Assembly (NCBI RefSeq): GCF_014287585.1
Contig: NZ_JACOOJ010000020.1
Span: 1 to 64,000, forward strand
Length of the DNA stretch: 64,000 nucleotides
Direction of reading: 5' to 3'
DNA from: Parabacteroides hominis
Lineage (GTDB): Bacteria; Bacteroidota; Bacteroidia; Bacteroidales; Tannerellaceae
Of the stretch, positions 35,156-44,799 are shown piece by piece. Position numbers and translations under genes: made by a program. Positions within the stretch are counted from its first letter, which is position 1; the number at the start of each line of letters is the position of its first letter. The notes beneath the pieces are model-generated. The model ran no database searches. It worked only from the letters and a program-made list of their open reading frames with translations, and was not told the DNA's origin.

Positions 35156-36442
35156 ATGAGTTATTTATTCACCTCCGAATCGGTGTCCGAAGGGCACCCC
35201 GATAAAGTAGCCGATCAGATATCGGATGCTTTGCTGGATGAGTTCCTGGCTTATGACAAGAACTCTAAAGTTGCTTGCGAAACCCTTGTAACAACCGGAC
35301 AGGTTGTCTTGGCTGGAGAAGTAAAATCAAGTGCTTACGTGGATGTACAGGATGTAGCCCGTAACGTGATCGAAAAAATTGGTTATACGAAAAGCGAATA
35401 CCAGTTTGAAGCGAAATCATGTGGCGTGTTCTCTTCTATCCATGAACAGAGTGGCGACATTAACCGTGGTGTTGAACGCGAAGACCCTTATAACCAAGGT
35501 GCGGGCGACCAGGGTATGATGTTCGGTTATGCTACTAATGAAACAGAAAACTACATGCCTCTGGCATTAGATCTTTCACACAGCTTGTTGTGGGAGCTTG
35601 CCGAGATACGCAAGAATGAAAACGACCTGATGCCTTACCTCCGTCCGGATGCTAAGAGCCAGGTGACGATTGAATATGATGACAACGGTAAACCGTTGCG
35701 CATCGATACGATTGTTGTTTCTACACAACATGATGAATTTATCACTGCAAAAGGTATCACACAGGAAGAAGCGGATCTGGCTATGCAGAAAAAGATCGCT
35801 GAAGATGTGAAGAGCATACTGATCCCGCGTGTAAAGGCTCAGTATCCGGCTCATGTTCAGGCTTTGTTCAATGATGATATCATCTATCACGTGAACCCGA
35901 CCGGAAAGTTCGTGATCGGTGGTCCTCACGGCGATACTGGTCTGACGGGCCGTAAGATCATTGTTGATACATACGGAGGTAAAGGTGCTCACGGTGGTGG
36001 TGCATTCTCAGGAAAAGATCCTTCGAAGGTAGACCGTTCTGCTGCATATGCAGCTCGCCATATCGCGAAGAATCTGGTTGCTGCCGGTGTGGCTGATGAA
36101 ATGCTGGTACAGGTATCTTATGCAATCGGTGTTGCTAAACCGATGAATATCTTCGTCAATACATTCGGCCGTGCTAACGTGAAAATGACGGATGGAGAGA
36201 TCGCAGAAAAGATCTGGAACCTGTTCGATATGCGTCCGAAAGCAATCGAGGAACGTCTGAAACTGCGTAACCCGATCTATCTGGAAACAGCATCTTACGG
36301 CCATATGGGACGTAAGCCGCAGGTTGTGACGAAGACATTTACATCCCGTTACAATCCGGAGCCGACTATCTGTGAAGTGGAACTGTTTACCTGGGAAAAA
36401 CTGGATTACGTCGATAAGGTAAAAGAAGCATTCGGTCTTTAA
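35156..36442 (+). CDS. metK: S-adenosylmethionine synthetase MetK
   Basis: 428 residues from the ATG at 35156 ([24 protein letters not shown] is the normal N-terminus; the in-frame start at 35117 lies in the TCAATTG repeats). It makes SAM from methionine and ATP. Key motifs are [17 protein letters not shown] and [21 protein letters not shown], and [19 protein letters not shown] carries the phosphate-binding loop. It is longer than the E. coli enzyme (384), mainly through an insertion at ~190-240. A SAM-II-like riboswitch precedes it. Confidence 0.97.
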   Translation: MSYLFTSESVSEGHPDKVADQISDALLDEFLAYDKNSKVACETLVTTGQVVLAGEVKSSAYVDVQDVARNVIEKIGYTKSEYQFEAKSCGVFSSIHEQSGDINRGVEREDPYNQGAGDQGMMFGYATNETENYMPLALDLSHSLLWELAEIRKNENDLMPYLRPDAKSQVTIEYDDNGKPLRIDTIVVSTQHDEFITAKGITQEEADLAMQKKIAEDVKSILIPRVKAQYPAHVQALFNDDIIYHVNPTGKFVIGGPHGDTGLTGRKIIVDTYGGKGAHGGGAFSGKDPSKVDRSAAYAARHIAKNLVAAGVADEMLVQVSYAIGVAKPMNIFVNTFGRANVKMTDGEIAEKIWNLFDMRPKAIEERLKLRNPIYLETASYGHMGRKPQVVTKTFTSRYNPEPTICEVELFTWEKLDYVDKVKEAFGL

Positions 36443-36468
36443 TGTAACCCGTTTGTACGAACATATAT

Positions 36469-36524
36469 TAGCTCCCGTCTGAAAAAAATCGGTTCTTGTT
36501 CCGTTTTTTTTCGGACAGGAGCTA
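36469..36524 (+). terminator. Long terminator hairpin after metK
   Basis: A ~24-bp imperfect stem: TAGCTCCCGTCTGAAAAAAA pairs with the strand running TTTTTTTTCGGACAGGAGC, then TTTTTATTTTA follows. It separates metK from the M16 peptidase gene. Confidence 0.75.
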
Positions 36525-36542
36525 TTTTTATTTTATATTTCA

Positions 36543-36550
36543 TATATTTG
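36543..36550 (+). promoter_or_regulatory. -7 element of the M16 peptidase gene
   Basis: TATATTTG, an exact TAnnTTTG match, 29 bases before the ATG at 36580. It rules out the upstream in-frame start at 36496. Confidence 0.5.
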
Positions 36551-36579
36551 ACGCATGTAATTATCTAAATCTAAAATTT

Positions 36580-39492
36580 ATGCGTAAAACGATTCAGTTT
36601 CTTCAGTTAGCCTTTATTCTCCTTTTGGCTACTGCATGTGCAGAGACTTCCCCGTTTAAATACGAGTCGGTCCCGAACGATCCTCTGAAAGCCCGTATCT
36701 ATACTCTTGATAACGGCTTGAAGGTGTATATGACTGTGAATAAAGAGACCCCGCGTATTCAAACGTATATCGCCGTTCGCGTGGGTGGTAAGAATGACCC
36801 GGCGGAAACTACCGGTCTGGCACACTATTTTGAACACTTGATGTTTAAAGGAACTCAGCAGTTCGGCACGCAGAATTACGAACAGGAAAAACCGATGCTC
36901 GATAAGATCGAACAGCTTTTTGAAGTGTATCGTAAGACTACCGATGAGGAAGAACGCCAGGCTATTTATCATCAGATCGACAGCGTTTCCTATGAAGCAT
37001 CCAAGTTGGCAATTCCGAACGAATATGATAAACTGATGTCTGCTATCGGTGCAACCGGAACAAATGCGTATACTGGGTTTGACCAGACGGTTTATGTGGA
37101 AGATATCCCTTCCAATCAGATCGACAACTGGGCAAAGATACAGGCGGATCGTTTTGAAAACAACGTTATCCGTGGTTTCCATACGGAACTTGAGACTGTG
37201 TATGAAGAAAAGAATATGTCTCTTACCAGCGATGGACGTAAAGTGTATGAGGCTGTCCTGACTGCTCTTTTCCCCGATCATCCTTATGGAACGCAGACTG
37301 TTCTCGGAACACAGGAAAATCTGAAGAACCCGTCTATAACGAATATCAAGAACTACCATAAAACTTGGTATGTTCCTAACAATATGGCAATCTGTCTGTC
37401 CGGAGATTTTGATCCGGACCAGATGATCGAGACGATCAATAAATATTTCGGTCATTTGAAACCGAACTCCAATCTGCCGAAGTTGCCGGTGACACATGAA
37501 TCTCCGATTAAAGCTCCGGTTGTAAAAGAAGTGTTGGGTGTCGATGCCGAAAATGTGACATTGGGTTGGCGTTTTCCGGGTGCTGCTTCTCCTGACCAGG
37601 ATTTGCTGAATTTGACAGGCGAAATTATCAATAATGGCAAAGCCGGTTTATTGGATGTCGATTTGGTTCAGCAACAGAAAGTATTAAGTTGCTATGCCGG
37701 AACATACGGAATGTCTGATTATAACGCTTTTGTTATTAACGGTCGCCCGAAACAAGGACAAACATTGGATGAAGTGAAAGACCTTTTCTTAGCTGAAATC
37801 GATAAGTTGAAGAAAGGTGAGTTTGACGAAGGTCTGCTGGAAGCTGCGATCAACAACTATAAACTGATGCAAATGTACCGGATGGACCGTAACGACGGCC
37901 GTGCCGATATGTTCGTCTCTTCTTTTATCGACGGTGTCGATTGGAAAGACGAAGTCGCTTCGTTGGACCGCATGAGCAAAGTGACAAAACAGCAGATCGT
38001 TGATTTTGCCAACAAGTACTTCGGTGACAACTATGCGCTCATCTATAAGAAACAAGGTAAAGATCCGAATGAAAAGAAGATCGAAAAACCTAAAATCACT
38101 CCGATCGTGATGAACCGCGACAGCTCAAGTATGTTCCTGAAAGAAATCCAGGTTTCAAAAGTCGCACCGATCGAACCGGTATTCCTGGACTATAGTAAGG
38201 ATTTGCAAAAACTGACTGCCAAGTCCAATATTCCGGTATTGTATAAAGAGAATACCTCCAACGATCTCTTCTCTCTGATGTATGTATTCGATATGGGTAC
38301 GAATAACGATAAGGCAATGGGGACTGCTTTCGAATATATGAAGTATTTGGGCACATCCAAAAAGAGCTTGAAGGAAATCAATGAAGAATTCTACAAGTTG
38401 GCTTGTTACTTCAACGTATTCCCCGGTTCAGACCGTACATATGTGATGCTGGAAGGTTTGAAAGAGAATATGCCGAAAGCAATGGCTCTGTTTGAAGAAA
38501 TCCTGGCCGACGCACAGGTTAATAAGGAGGCTTATGGAAACCTTGCCGGCGATATCTTGAAAAAACGGGCTGATGCTAAATTGAACCAGGGACAGAATTT
38601 CAACAAACTGATCCAGTATGCTATCTGGGGACCGAAGTCTCCTGCAACAAATGTACTGACAACTGCCGAGTTGCAGCAGATGGACCCGCAGGAACTTGTC
38701 GATCGCATTCATAAGATCAATTCATTCGATCATAAGATATTATATTATGGTCCGGAAAAACCGCAGGCTGTTCTGGATATTATCAAACAATATCATAATG
38801 TTCCTGACCAGTTGCAACCGGTTCCGGCAGCTATCGAGTTCAGCCAGCAGGAAACTCCGGAAAATAAAGTTCTGCTTGCACAATACGATGCTAAACAGAT
38901 TTATTTCTCTGCAGTCTCTAACCGGGGTGAAAAGTTCGATCCGGCTATCCAGCCTACATTGGATATGTATAATGAATACTTCGGTGGCGGTATGAACGCG
39001 ATCGTATTCCAGGAAATGCGTGAATCGCGTGGTCTGGCTTATTCCGCAGGAGCTTTCCTGATTACTCCGTCCAAACTGAAATATCCGTATGTATACCGTA
39101 CGTTTATTGCGACCCAGAATGATAAGATGATCGATGCGATGAAGGCATTCGATGAAATTATTAATAATATGCCGGAATCAGAAAAAGCATTCAATTTGGC
39201 AAAAGACGCTCTTATCACTCGTTTGCGTACGGAGCGTATTACCAAATCAGACGTTCTCTGGTCTTATCTGAATGCTCAGGATTTAGGTCTGAACACGGAT
39301 AGCCGTAAAGAACTGTTCGATAAAGCTCCAACAATGACATTGCCTGAAATCAAAGCATTCCAGGAAAAATGGGTAAAAGGACGTACTTATATCTATTGTG
39401 TATTAGGTGATGAAAAGGATCTCGATCTGAAAGGCTTGTCACAGTATGGCCCGATCCAGAAACTGACACAGGAAGAGTTGTTCGGATATTGA
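36580..39492 (+). CDS. M16 family zinc metallopeptidase, lipoprotein
   Basis: 970 residues from the ATG at 36580, beginning with a lipoprotein signal (LLLATAC, Cys ~19). The first M16 unit has the inverted zinc motif HYFEH (His82, Glu85, His86) and a downstream Glu in ELETVYEEKNMS. A helical insertion (~105-150) separates them. The second half (MRESRGLAYSAGAFL region) is the catalytically inactive partner fold usual in this family. It probably degrades peptides in the periplasm or at the outer membrane. It is monocistronic between two strong hairpins. Confidence 0.93.
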   Translation: MRKTIQFLQLAFILLLATACAETSPFKYESVPNDPLKARIYTLDNGLKVYMTVNKETPRIQTYIAVRVGGKNDPAETTGLAHYFEHLMFKGTQQFGTQNYEQEKPMLDKIEQLFEVYRKTTDEEERQAIYHQIDSVSYEASKLAIPNEYDKLMSAIGATGTNAYTGFDQTVYVEDIPSNQIDNWAKIQADRFENNVIRGFHTELETVYEEKNMSLTSDGRKVYEAVLTALFPDHPYGTQTVLGTQENLKNPSITNIKNYHKTWYVPNNMAICLSGDFDPDQMIETINKYFGHLKPNSNLPKLPVTHESPIKAPVVKEVLGVDAENVTLGWRFPGAASPDQDLLNLTGEIINNGKAGLLDVDLVQQQKVLSCYAGTYGMSDYNAFVINGRPKQGQTLDEVKDLFLAEIDKLKKGEFDEGLLEAAINNYKLMQMYRMDRNDGRADMFVSSFIDGVDWKDEVASLDRMSKVTKQQIVDFANKYFGDNYALIYKKQGKDPNEKKIEKPKITPIVMNRDSSSMFLKEIQVSKVAPIEPVFLDYSKDLQKLTAKSNIPVLYKENTSNDLFSLMYVFDMGTNNDKAMGTAFEYMKYLGTSKKSLKEINEEFYKLACYFNVFPGSDRTYVMLEGLKENMPKAMALFEEILADAQVNKEAYGNLAGDILKKRADAKLNQGQNFNKLIQYAIWGPKSPATNVLTTAELQQMDPQELVDRIHKINSFDHKILYYGPEKPQAVLDIIKQYHNVPDQLQPVPAAIEFSQQETPENKVLLAQYDAKQIYFSAVSNRGEKFDPAIQPTLDMYNEYFGGGMNAIVFQEMRESRGLAYSAGAFLITPSKLKYPYVYRTFIATQNDKMIDAMKAFDEIINNMPESEKAFNLAKDALITRLRTERITKSDVLWSYLNAQDLGLNTDSRKELFDKAPTMTLPEIKAFQEKWVKGRTYIYCVLGDEKDLDLKGLSQYGPIQKLTQEELFGY

Positions 39493-39540
39493 TTGTCATA
39501 ATTTCTTGTGGAGGAAATAGATAGTCTCCTCTAAATAATA

Positions 39541-39583
39541 TTACCCAAGTATATCGTTTATTGTATATACTTGGGTAAATTTG
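39541..39583 (+). promoter_or_regulatory. Perfect inverted repeat overlapping the ECF sigma promoter
   Basis: TTACCCAAGTATAT (39541-39554) and ATATACTTGGGTAA (39565-39578) form a perfect 14-bp dyad. Its right arm overlaps TAAATTTG (39576-39583), an exact -7 element. It may be the terminator of the M16 gene, an operator for the sigma gene, or both. Confidence 0.6.
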
Positions 39584-39614
39584 TCTAATGCAAATTTATA
39601 AAAAACGACATAAG

Positions 39615-40190
39615 ATGAGAGTCAATGAAGATTTACTGAAACGTTTGAAAGCTGGTGAAGAAAAAGCTTTTGAGGATTTGTATTGGATTTACAGCCCTCA
39701 GGTTTATAACTTCATCAACTCTTTATTGTTTGATAAATCTCTCGCAGAAGATTTGACACAGAATGTCTTTCTGAAAATTTGGGAAAAGCACGAGCAGATA
39801 GAGCCGGAGTTAGGGATAACGGCTTACTTGTTTACGATTGCCCGGCATTTTGTTTTTAAGGAGACGGAATTCCGTCTGTCTCAACATGCAACGTTGCATG
39901 TTGAGAATATTGATCTAAGTGATAATTCAAGGGAAGAACAACAACATGAAACAAATTCCCTTCTTGAATATATTGACCATTTAATTGAAAACCTGCCTCC
40001 CGCCCGAAGAGAAATATTCCGTTTAAGCCGCCTTGAACAACTGTCTAATAAAGAAATTGCCCGTAAATTATCCATCTCGGAAAAAACGGTAGAGACACAG
40101 CTTTATCGCTCTTTTCAATATTTACGTTCCAAACTGCCTTCAGATAAGAGGTGGATACTCCTTTTTTGCTATTTGGTTAATCAGTGTTAA
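39615..40190 (+). CDS. ECF-type RNA polymerase sigma factor
   Basis: 191 residues from the ATG at 39615; the in-frame ATG at 39588 would sit at the predicted transcription start. Sigma region 2 covers ~15-80 (YSPQVYNFINSLLFDKSLAEDLTQNVFLKIW) and region 4 covers ~125-180 (LPPARREIFRLSRLEQLSNKEIARKLSISEKTVETQLYRS, a helix-turn-helix). It is followed by a FecR anti-sigma and SusC with an STN domain: the standard trans-envelope signalling set controlling a PUL. The region after the HTH is short, as usual. Confidence 0.93.
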   Translation: MRVNEDLLKRLKAGEEKAFEDLYWIYSPQVYNFINSLLFDKSLAEDLTQNVFLKIWEKHEQIEPELGITAYLFTIARHFVFKETEFRLSQHATLHVENIDLSDNSREEQQHETNSLLEYIDHLIENLPPARREIFRLSRLEQLSNKEIARKLSISEKTVETQLYRSFQYLRSKLPSDKRWILLFCYLVNQC

Positions 40191-40244
40191 ATATAAATAC
40201 CTTCGTAAGTGATTTTTCTTTATGAAGGATATACAATATAGAAG

Positions 40245-41258
40245 ATGGAAAGAAAAGATATATACATCGAGTTGCTGGATCGTTTTATGCGTGGTGAACT
40301 TCCGGCTGAGCAGGAACATGAGTTGTGGACGTGGTTCAAACAACCTGGAGTCCGTGAGTTATTGTTTCAACATTATCGTCAATCTTGGACGGAGGCGGAG
40401 GGTAAGGAACTTCCGGTCGAAATTCAGAATCGGATGTTCCGGAATATTCAGAGCCGGATACATACAGAAACAGAGAAGAAGGAACAAAAATCAGTTCGAA
40501 AGCTAAAGTTTCACCAGTGGTTGCCATATGCTGCGGCTGTTGTGTTTCTTTTAGGTTTTACGACTTTTGTTCATCTTTATATGAATTTGGCTGATAAAAC
40601 GGAAAATTATTCGTTGCAGACCTATAAGGTTTTAGTCGATAAAGGACAGCGGGCAAGTGTCATATTGCCGGATGGAACAAAAGTCTGGCTGAATTCTCAT
40701 ACGGAATTGACCTATAATGGTGATTATGGGAAAGGGAATCGTCAGGTTGTTTTGTCAGGAGAAGGATATTTTGAAGTGGCAAAAGATTCCACTTCGCGAT
40801 TTATAGTGAAGGCAGGAGAAATGGAGGTCGAGGCGTTAGGCACTACTTTCAATGTGAAAGCCTATCAGGAAGATAGAGAGTTGACAACAACTCTTTTTGA
40901 GGGGAAAGTCCGTACATCGATAGGAAAAGATGAAGTCATTTTGAAACCTGATGAGAGTTTGAGTTTTGATAAGTCTTCGCGCAGAATAATGGTCTCTGAT
41001 GAACTTGCAACCTACGCTCGGATGTGGAAGGACAATGAGCTTGTTTTTAAAGGAGAAACGATGGAAGAAGTTGCCGTAATGTTGGATCGTTTATACAATG
41101 TGAAAGTACGGTTTGCTTCTGAAAAGGTAAAGCGTTATCGTTTTTCCGGAGTTATCAAAAATAATAGTCTGGAAAACGTGATTGAATTAATCAGTCTTAC
41201 GGCACCGATTGTATATAAAAAAGTTGGTGGCGAGATTATTATAGAGGAGAGAAAATAA
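40245..41258 (+). CDS. FecR-family anti-sigma factor
   Basis: A 337-residue inner-membrane protein. The cytoplasmic N-terminus (~1-85, FMRGELPAEQEHELWTWF) should bind the sigma factor. One membrane segment follows (LPYAAAVVFLLGFTTFVHLY, ~89-108). The periplasmic FecR domain contains GTKVWLNSHTELTYNGDYG, GEGYFEVAKD, FIVKAGEMEVEALGTTFNVKAY and a C-terminal STN-like part (LVFKGETMEEVAVMLDRLYNVKV). It receives the signal from the SusC STN domain. It starts 54 bases after the sigma gene. Confidence 0.95.
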   Translation: MERKDIYIELLDRFMRGELPAEQEHELWTWFKQPGVRELLFQHYRQSWTEAEGKELPVEIQNRMFRNIQSRIHTETEKKEQKSVRKLKFHQWLPYAAAVVFLLGFTTFVHLYMNLADKTENYSLQTYKVLVDKGQRASVILPDGTKVWLNSHTELTYNGDYGKGNRQVVLSGEGYFEVAKDSTSRFIVKAGEMEVEALGTTFNVKAYQEDRELTTTLFEGKVRTSIGKDEVILKPDESLSFDKSSRRIMVSDELATYARMWKDNELVFKGETMEEVAVMLDRLYNVKVRFASEKVKRYRFSGVIKNNSLENVIELISLTAPIVYKKVGGEIIIEERK

Positions 41259-41315
41259 TAAAATAGAGTATTAACGATAAACAGAATGCCTATGGGAAAG
41301 GGAATGTAAAAAACA

Positions 41316-41346
41316 CAGGTGTATCTAATAAGAATAGACACACCTG
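41316..41346 (+). terminator. Hairpin between FecR and SusC genes
   Basis: CAGGTGT (41316-41322) / ACACCTG (41340-41346), 57 bases after the FecR stop. It may end the sigma/anti-sigma transcript so that susC starts from its own promoter in the remaining ~110 bases. No TAnnTTTG element is seen there, which fits a promoter read by the ECF sigma factor instead. Confidence 0.45.
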
Positions 41347-41459
41347 AGATCTACGCAATGTAATTTTGCTAATTTGAAATCATCGCTTCTCACCACTTGA
41401 TTTCAGATACAAAGTTACCTGATTAATTTATTACTAATTAATGGAGAAATCTAAAAAAA

Positions 41460-44400
41460 ATGAATACCTTAAAGAATTTATTACGGAAAGGAATCACAAT
41501 TGGAAGTTTTTGCCTTGTTTCGGGTACAATACTTTCTGCACAGATATCCTTATCCATGCAAAACAAATCCACTCGCGAGGTGATTCGCGAAATTGAAAAA
41601 GTAAGTGATTATCGATTTTTCTATAATGACAATCTATCCGGTCTGAATACAAAGATTTCGGTTTCTGCCCAGGGAGAAAATATCCGAAATTTGCTGGAGC
41701 AGATCAAGCAACAGGCTCAAATCACTTATATTATTAAAGAAAATAATCAAATCGTACTTTCTGCACCTGGTTATGTTTCTTCGTCTACTCAACAAAATAT
41801 CCGAAAAATAACCGGTATTATTAAGGATCAGAACGGTGAACCGATAATTGGTGCAAATATCGTTGAAAAAGGAACAATGAATGGAACGATTACGGATATG
41901 AATGGACAATATTCACTTGAGGTAGGAGCTAATAGCATTCTGGTTGTTTCTTATATCGGATATGTAACACAGGAAAAGCCTGTTGGAAATACTAATACGT
42001 TGGATGTGTTATTAAAGGAAGATACGGAAACGTTGGATGAAGTAATCGTTATCGGCTATGGGACGACAAAGAGAAAAGACTTTACCGGTTCCGTCAGTTC
42101 CGTTAAATTGGAGAATTCTCCGATCGCCTTATCCCCGAATTTGAATGCATTGGAATCTTTGAAAGGCAATGTCTCAGGTTTGGATATCGGTGCTACCAAT
42201 TCTGCCGGTGGAGAGCCGAGTATGCAGATGCGCGGGCAAAAGTCCATCTCCGGTTCGAATGATCCACTGATTGTGGTGGACGGAGTGATTTTTATGGGGA
42301 GTATCAATGATATAAATCCGAACGATATTGCTTCGTATGACATATTGAAGGATGCGACATCTGCTGCCGCTTACGGTTCTCGTTCGGCAAACGGCGTTAT
42401 TATTATTACGACTAAAAAAGGTAAAACGGGAAAGCCGGTCATCACATTTAACGCAACGGGTAGTATGCAAACCTGGCAGAATAAACCTGAGTTGATGAAA
42501 GGAAAACAATGGCTTGAATCTGTTATGGCTCGAAATAACAGTACGGATTTAAGTTGGTTGAAGCCTCAGGAAGTTGCCAATATGGAAGCGGGGCGGGAAA
42601 CCAATTGGCTGGATGCGTCGACCCGTACCGGTTGGGTACAGGATTACCAGGTGTCTGTTTCCGGAGCTGGTGAAAAAATGAACTACTATTTGTCTGCTGC
42701 TTATTCAGATAACCAAGGTGTAGTTATAGGTGATGATTACAACCGAATTACAGCTTTGGCAAAAATCAATACGGATATAACGAGTTGGTTGCAAATCGGT
42801 GTAGATGCTGCATTTACGAAGTCGGACTATTCCGGTGTAGGTGCTAACATCGGTGAGGCTACTCAAACATCTCCTTATGGTGTGATGTATAGAAATGAAT
42901 CGGAAAAATTATTGGAGAAATTCCCATATACGCAGTCAAGTGTGAATGCTTTGTGGGATACCGACAGAAGCGTTCGGGATAATAAGGATATCCGGAATAA
43001 TTTCCGTGCGAATGCTTATGCCGTTGTTAAGCTTCCTTGGGTTGAAGGATTGAGTTATCGTTTTAATTATGCCGGTAACTTAAGTAAAAATCAGTCCGGA
43101 GATTTCTATTATGAAGGATATTTTGTCAAAGAAGGCGCTTATGATGATGAAAGTCGTTATTCTCCAGCCACACTCCAAAGTTTATTGACCAGTGCAAATG
43201 GAAAAATCAATAATAATACAACCGATAGTTGGGTGATCGATAATATCCTGAATTATAAAAATACATTCGGAAAACATACAATTGACCTGACTGCTGTTGC
43301 AACGCGCGATAGAAAAAAATATGAGAAGATAGAAACTACCGGCTCAAACTTTGCAGCGAATGGTAATACGACTTTGGGTATAAATGGTTTGCATAAAGCG
43401 ACGGTCCAGAAAGTAAATATGGATAATAATCAGCGTTCTAATATCGGATATTTGGGACGTGCATCTTATTCATACGCTGACCGTTATTTCTTTACCGGCT
43501 CTTATCGCCGTGATGGAGCTTCTGTTTTTGGAGCTAATCAGAAATGGGGAGATTTCTTTGCTTTTGGTGGAGCTTGGAGGCTGAGCGGTGAAAAATTCAT
43601 GGAACCGATCTCTTACTTGGATGATTTGAAATTGAAGTTGTCTTGGGGTAAGAACGGTAACCAGGGATTGGATCCTTACGGAACATTGTCAACTATTAAT
43701 AATGGGGCTTCAGGAGGCGTTCGTTATGAATTTGGAGGAAGCGATATTATTTATGGATTGAATCAGAAAGCTCTTGGTAATGCCAATTTAGGTTGGGAAA
43801 CGACAGAATCCTGGAATACCGGTTTTGAATCTGCTTGGTTGGGTAATCGTTTGTTTGTGGATCTGGATCTTTATTTTTCTAAGACAACGGATCAGATCTT
43901 CACGAGAGATATTCCTGTTATGACCGGCTTTAAGAATATGAAGTCTTCTATGGGGCAGGTAAATAACAGAGGTGTGGAACTGACGATTCGTTCCGTGAAT
44001 ATCGATACGAAAGATTGGCATTGGATGACGAACTTAACATTCTGGTTGAACCGCAATAAATTAACTCATCTGTATGGCGATGATTTGGATGGGGATGGTA
44101 AAGAAGATGATGATATATCGAACTCTCGTTTTATCGGTAAACCTTTAGGGGCTATCTACGGATATCAACAAGATGGCATAGTCCAGGAATCAGATGTCGA
44201 ATATATGGAAGCGAATGGAGCAACTCCGGGTATTCCTAAATATAAAGATATGGACGGTGATGGTGTGATCACATCATCCGATCGTGTTATTTTGGGTTAT
44301 TCTACTCCCAACTTTAAGTTGAATATGAGCAACACGATTACGTATAAGAATTGGGATTTGTATTTCATGTTAACCGGAACATTCGGTGGTGGCGGATATT

Positions 44401-44780
44401 ATCAAAAATCCAATAGCGGAGCTTATTTGACCAATGGTTCGGGAAGATTCAATACCAATGGCATTTATATCCCTTGGTGGACTCCGGAAAATAAGAGCAA
44501 CGAATATCCTTCTGCAACCTTTAATGGTGATGGCGGGCGTTTTTTAGGATTGCAGAATCGGGCGTTCGTACGTTTACAGGATGTGACTTTGTCATATACG
44601 TTCCGCGAGCCTTGGGTGCAGAAAGTGAATATCCAGAACCTGAAAGTATTCTTTACGGCGAAGAATTTATTTACGATAACTAATTGGCAGGGTGGAGATC
44701 CTGAAGTAGGCGTTACCGTTAGTGAAAACACCTATCCGGTATTGACTTCTTTCTCTTTGGGTGCTAATATCAGTTTCTAA
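41460..44780 (+). CDS. SusC-like TonB-dependent receptor with signalling domain
   Basis: An 1106-residue outer-membrane importer. After a signal peptide (ends near TILSAQ) comes an STN signalling domain (~30-100, REIEKVSDYRFFYNDNLSGL), a carboxypeptidase-regulatory-like beta domain (~118-200, GIIKDQNGEPIIGANIVEKG), the plug (~205-330, GYGTTKRKDFTGSVSSV and IIVVDG-like LIVVDGVIF) and a 22-strand barrel ending in a terminal Phe. The STN domain shows that this PUL is regulated by the adjacent sigma/FecR pair. It imports oligosaccharides together with SusD. Confidence 0.96.
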   Translation: MNTLKNLLRKGITIGSFCLVSGTILSAQISLSMQNKSTREVIREIEKVSDYRFFYNDNLSGLNTKISVSAQGENIRNLLEQIKQQAQITYIIKENNQIVLSAPGYVSSSTQQNIRKITGIIKDQNGEPIIGANIVEKGTMNGTITDMNGQYSLEVGANSILVVSYIGYVTQEKPVGNTNTLDVLLKEDTETLDEVIVIGYGTTKRKDFTGSVSSVKLENSPIALSPNLNALESLKGNVSGLDIGATNSAGGEPSMQMRGQKSISGSNDPLIVVDGVIFMGSINDINPNDIASYDILKDATSAAAYGSRSANGVIIITTKKGKTGKPVITFNATGSMQTWQNKPELMKGKQWLESVMARNNSTDLSWLKPQEVANMEAGRETNWLDASTRTGWVQDYQVSVSGAGEKMNYYLSAAYSDNQGVVIGDDYNRITALAKINTDITSWLQIGVDAAFTKSDYSGVGANIGEATQTSPYGVMYRNESEKLLEKFPYTQSSVNALWDTDRSVRDNKDIRNNFRANAYAVVKLPWVEGLSYRFNYAGNLSKNQSGDFYYEGYFVKEGAYDDESRYSPATLQSLLTSANGKINNNTTDSWVIDNILNYKNTFGKHTIDLTAVATRDRKKYEKIETTGSNFAANGNTTLGINGLHKATVQKVNMDNNQRSNIGYLGRASYSYADRYFFTGSYRRDGASVFGANQKWGDFFAFGGAWRLSGEKFMEPISYLDDLKLKLSWGKNGNQGLDPYGTLSTINNGASGGVRYEFGGSDIIYGLNQKALGNANLGWETTESWNTGFESAWLGNRLFVDLDLYFSKTTDQIFTRDIPVMTGFKNMKSSMGQVNNRGVELTIRSVNIDTKDWHWMTNLTFWLNRNKLTHLYGDDLDGDGKEDDDISNSRFIGKPLGAIYGYQQDGIVQESDVEYMEANGATPGIPKYKDMDGDGVITSSDRVILGYSTPNFKLNMSNTITYKNWDLYFMLTGTFGGGGYYQKSNSGAYLTNGSGRFNTNGIYIPWWTPENKSNEYPSATFNGDGGRFLGLQNRAFVRLQDVTLSYTFREPWVQKVNIQNLKVFFTAKNLFTITNWQGGDPEVGVTVSENTYPVLTSFSLGANISF

Positions 44781-44799
44781 TGGATAAAATAATACAGAA

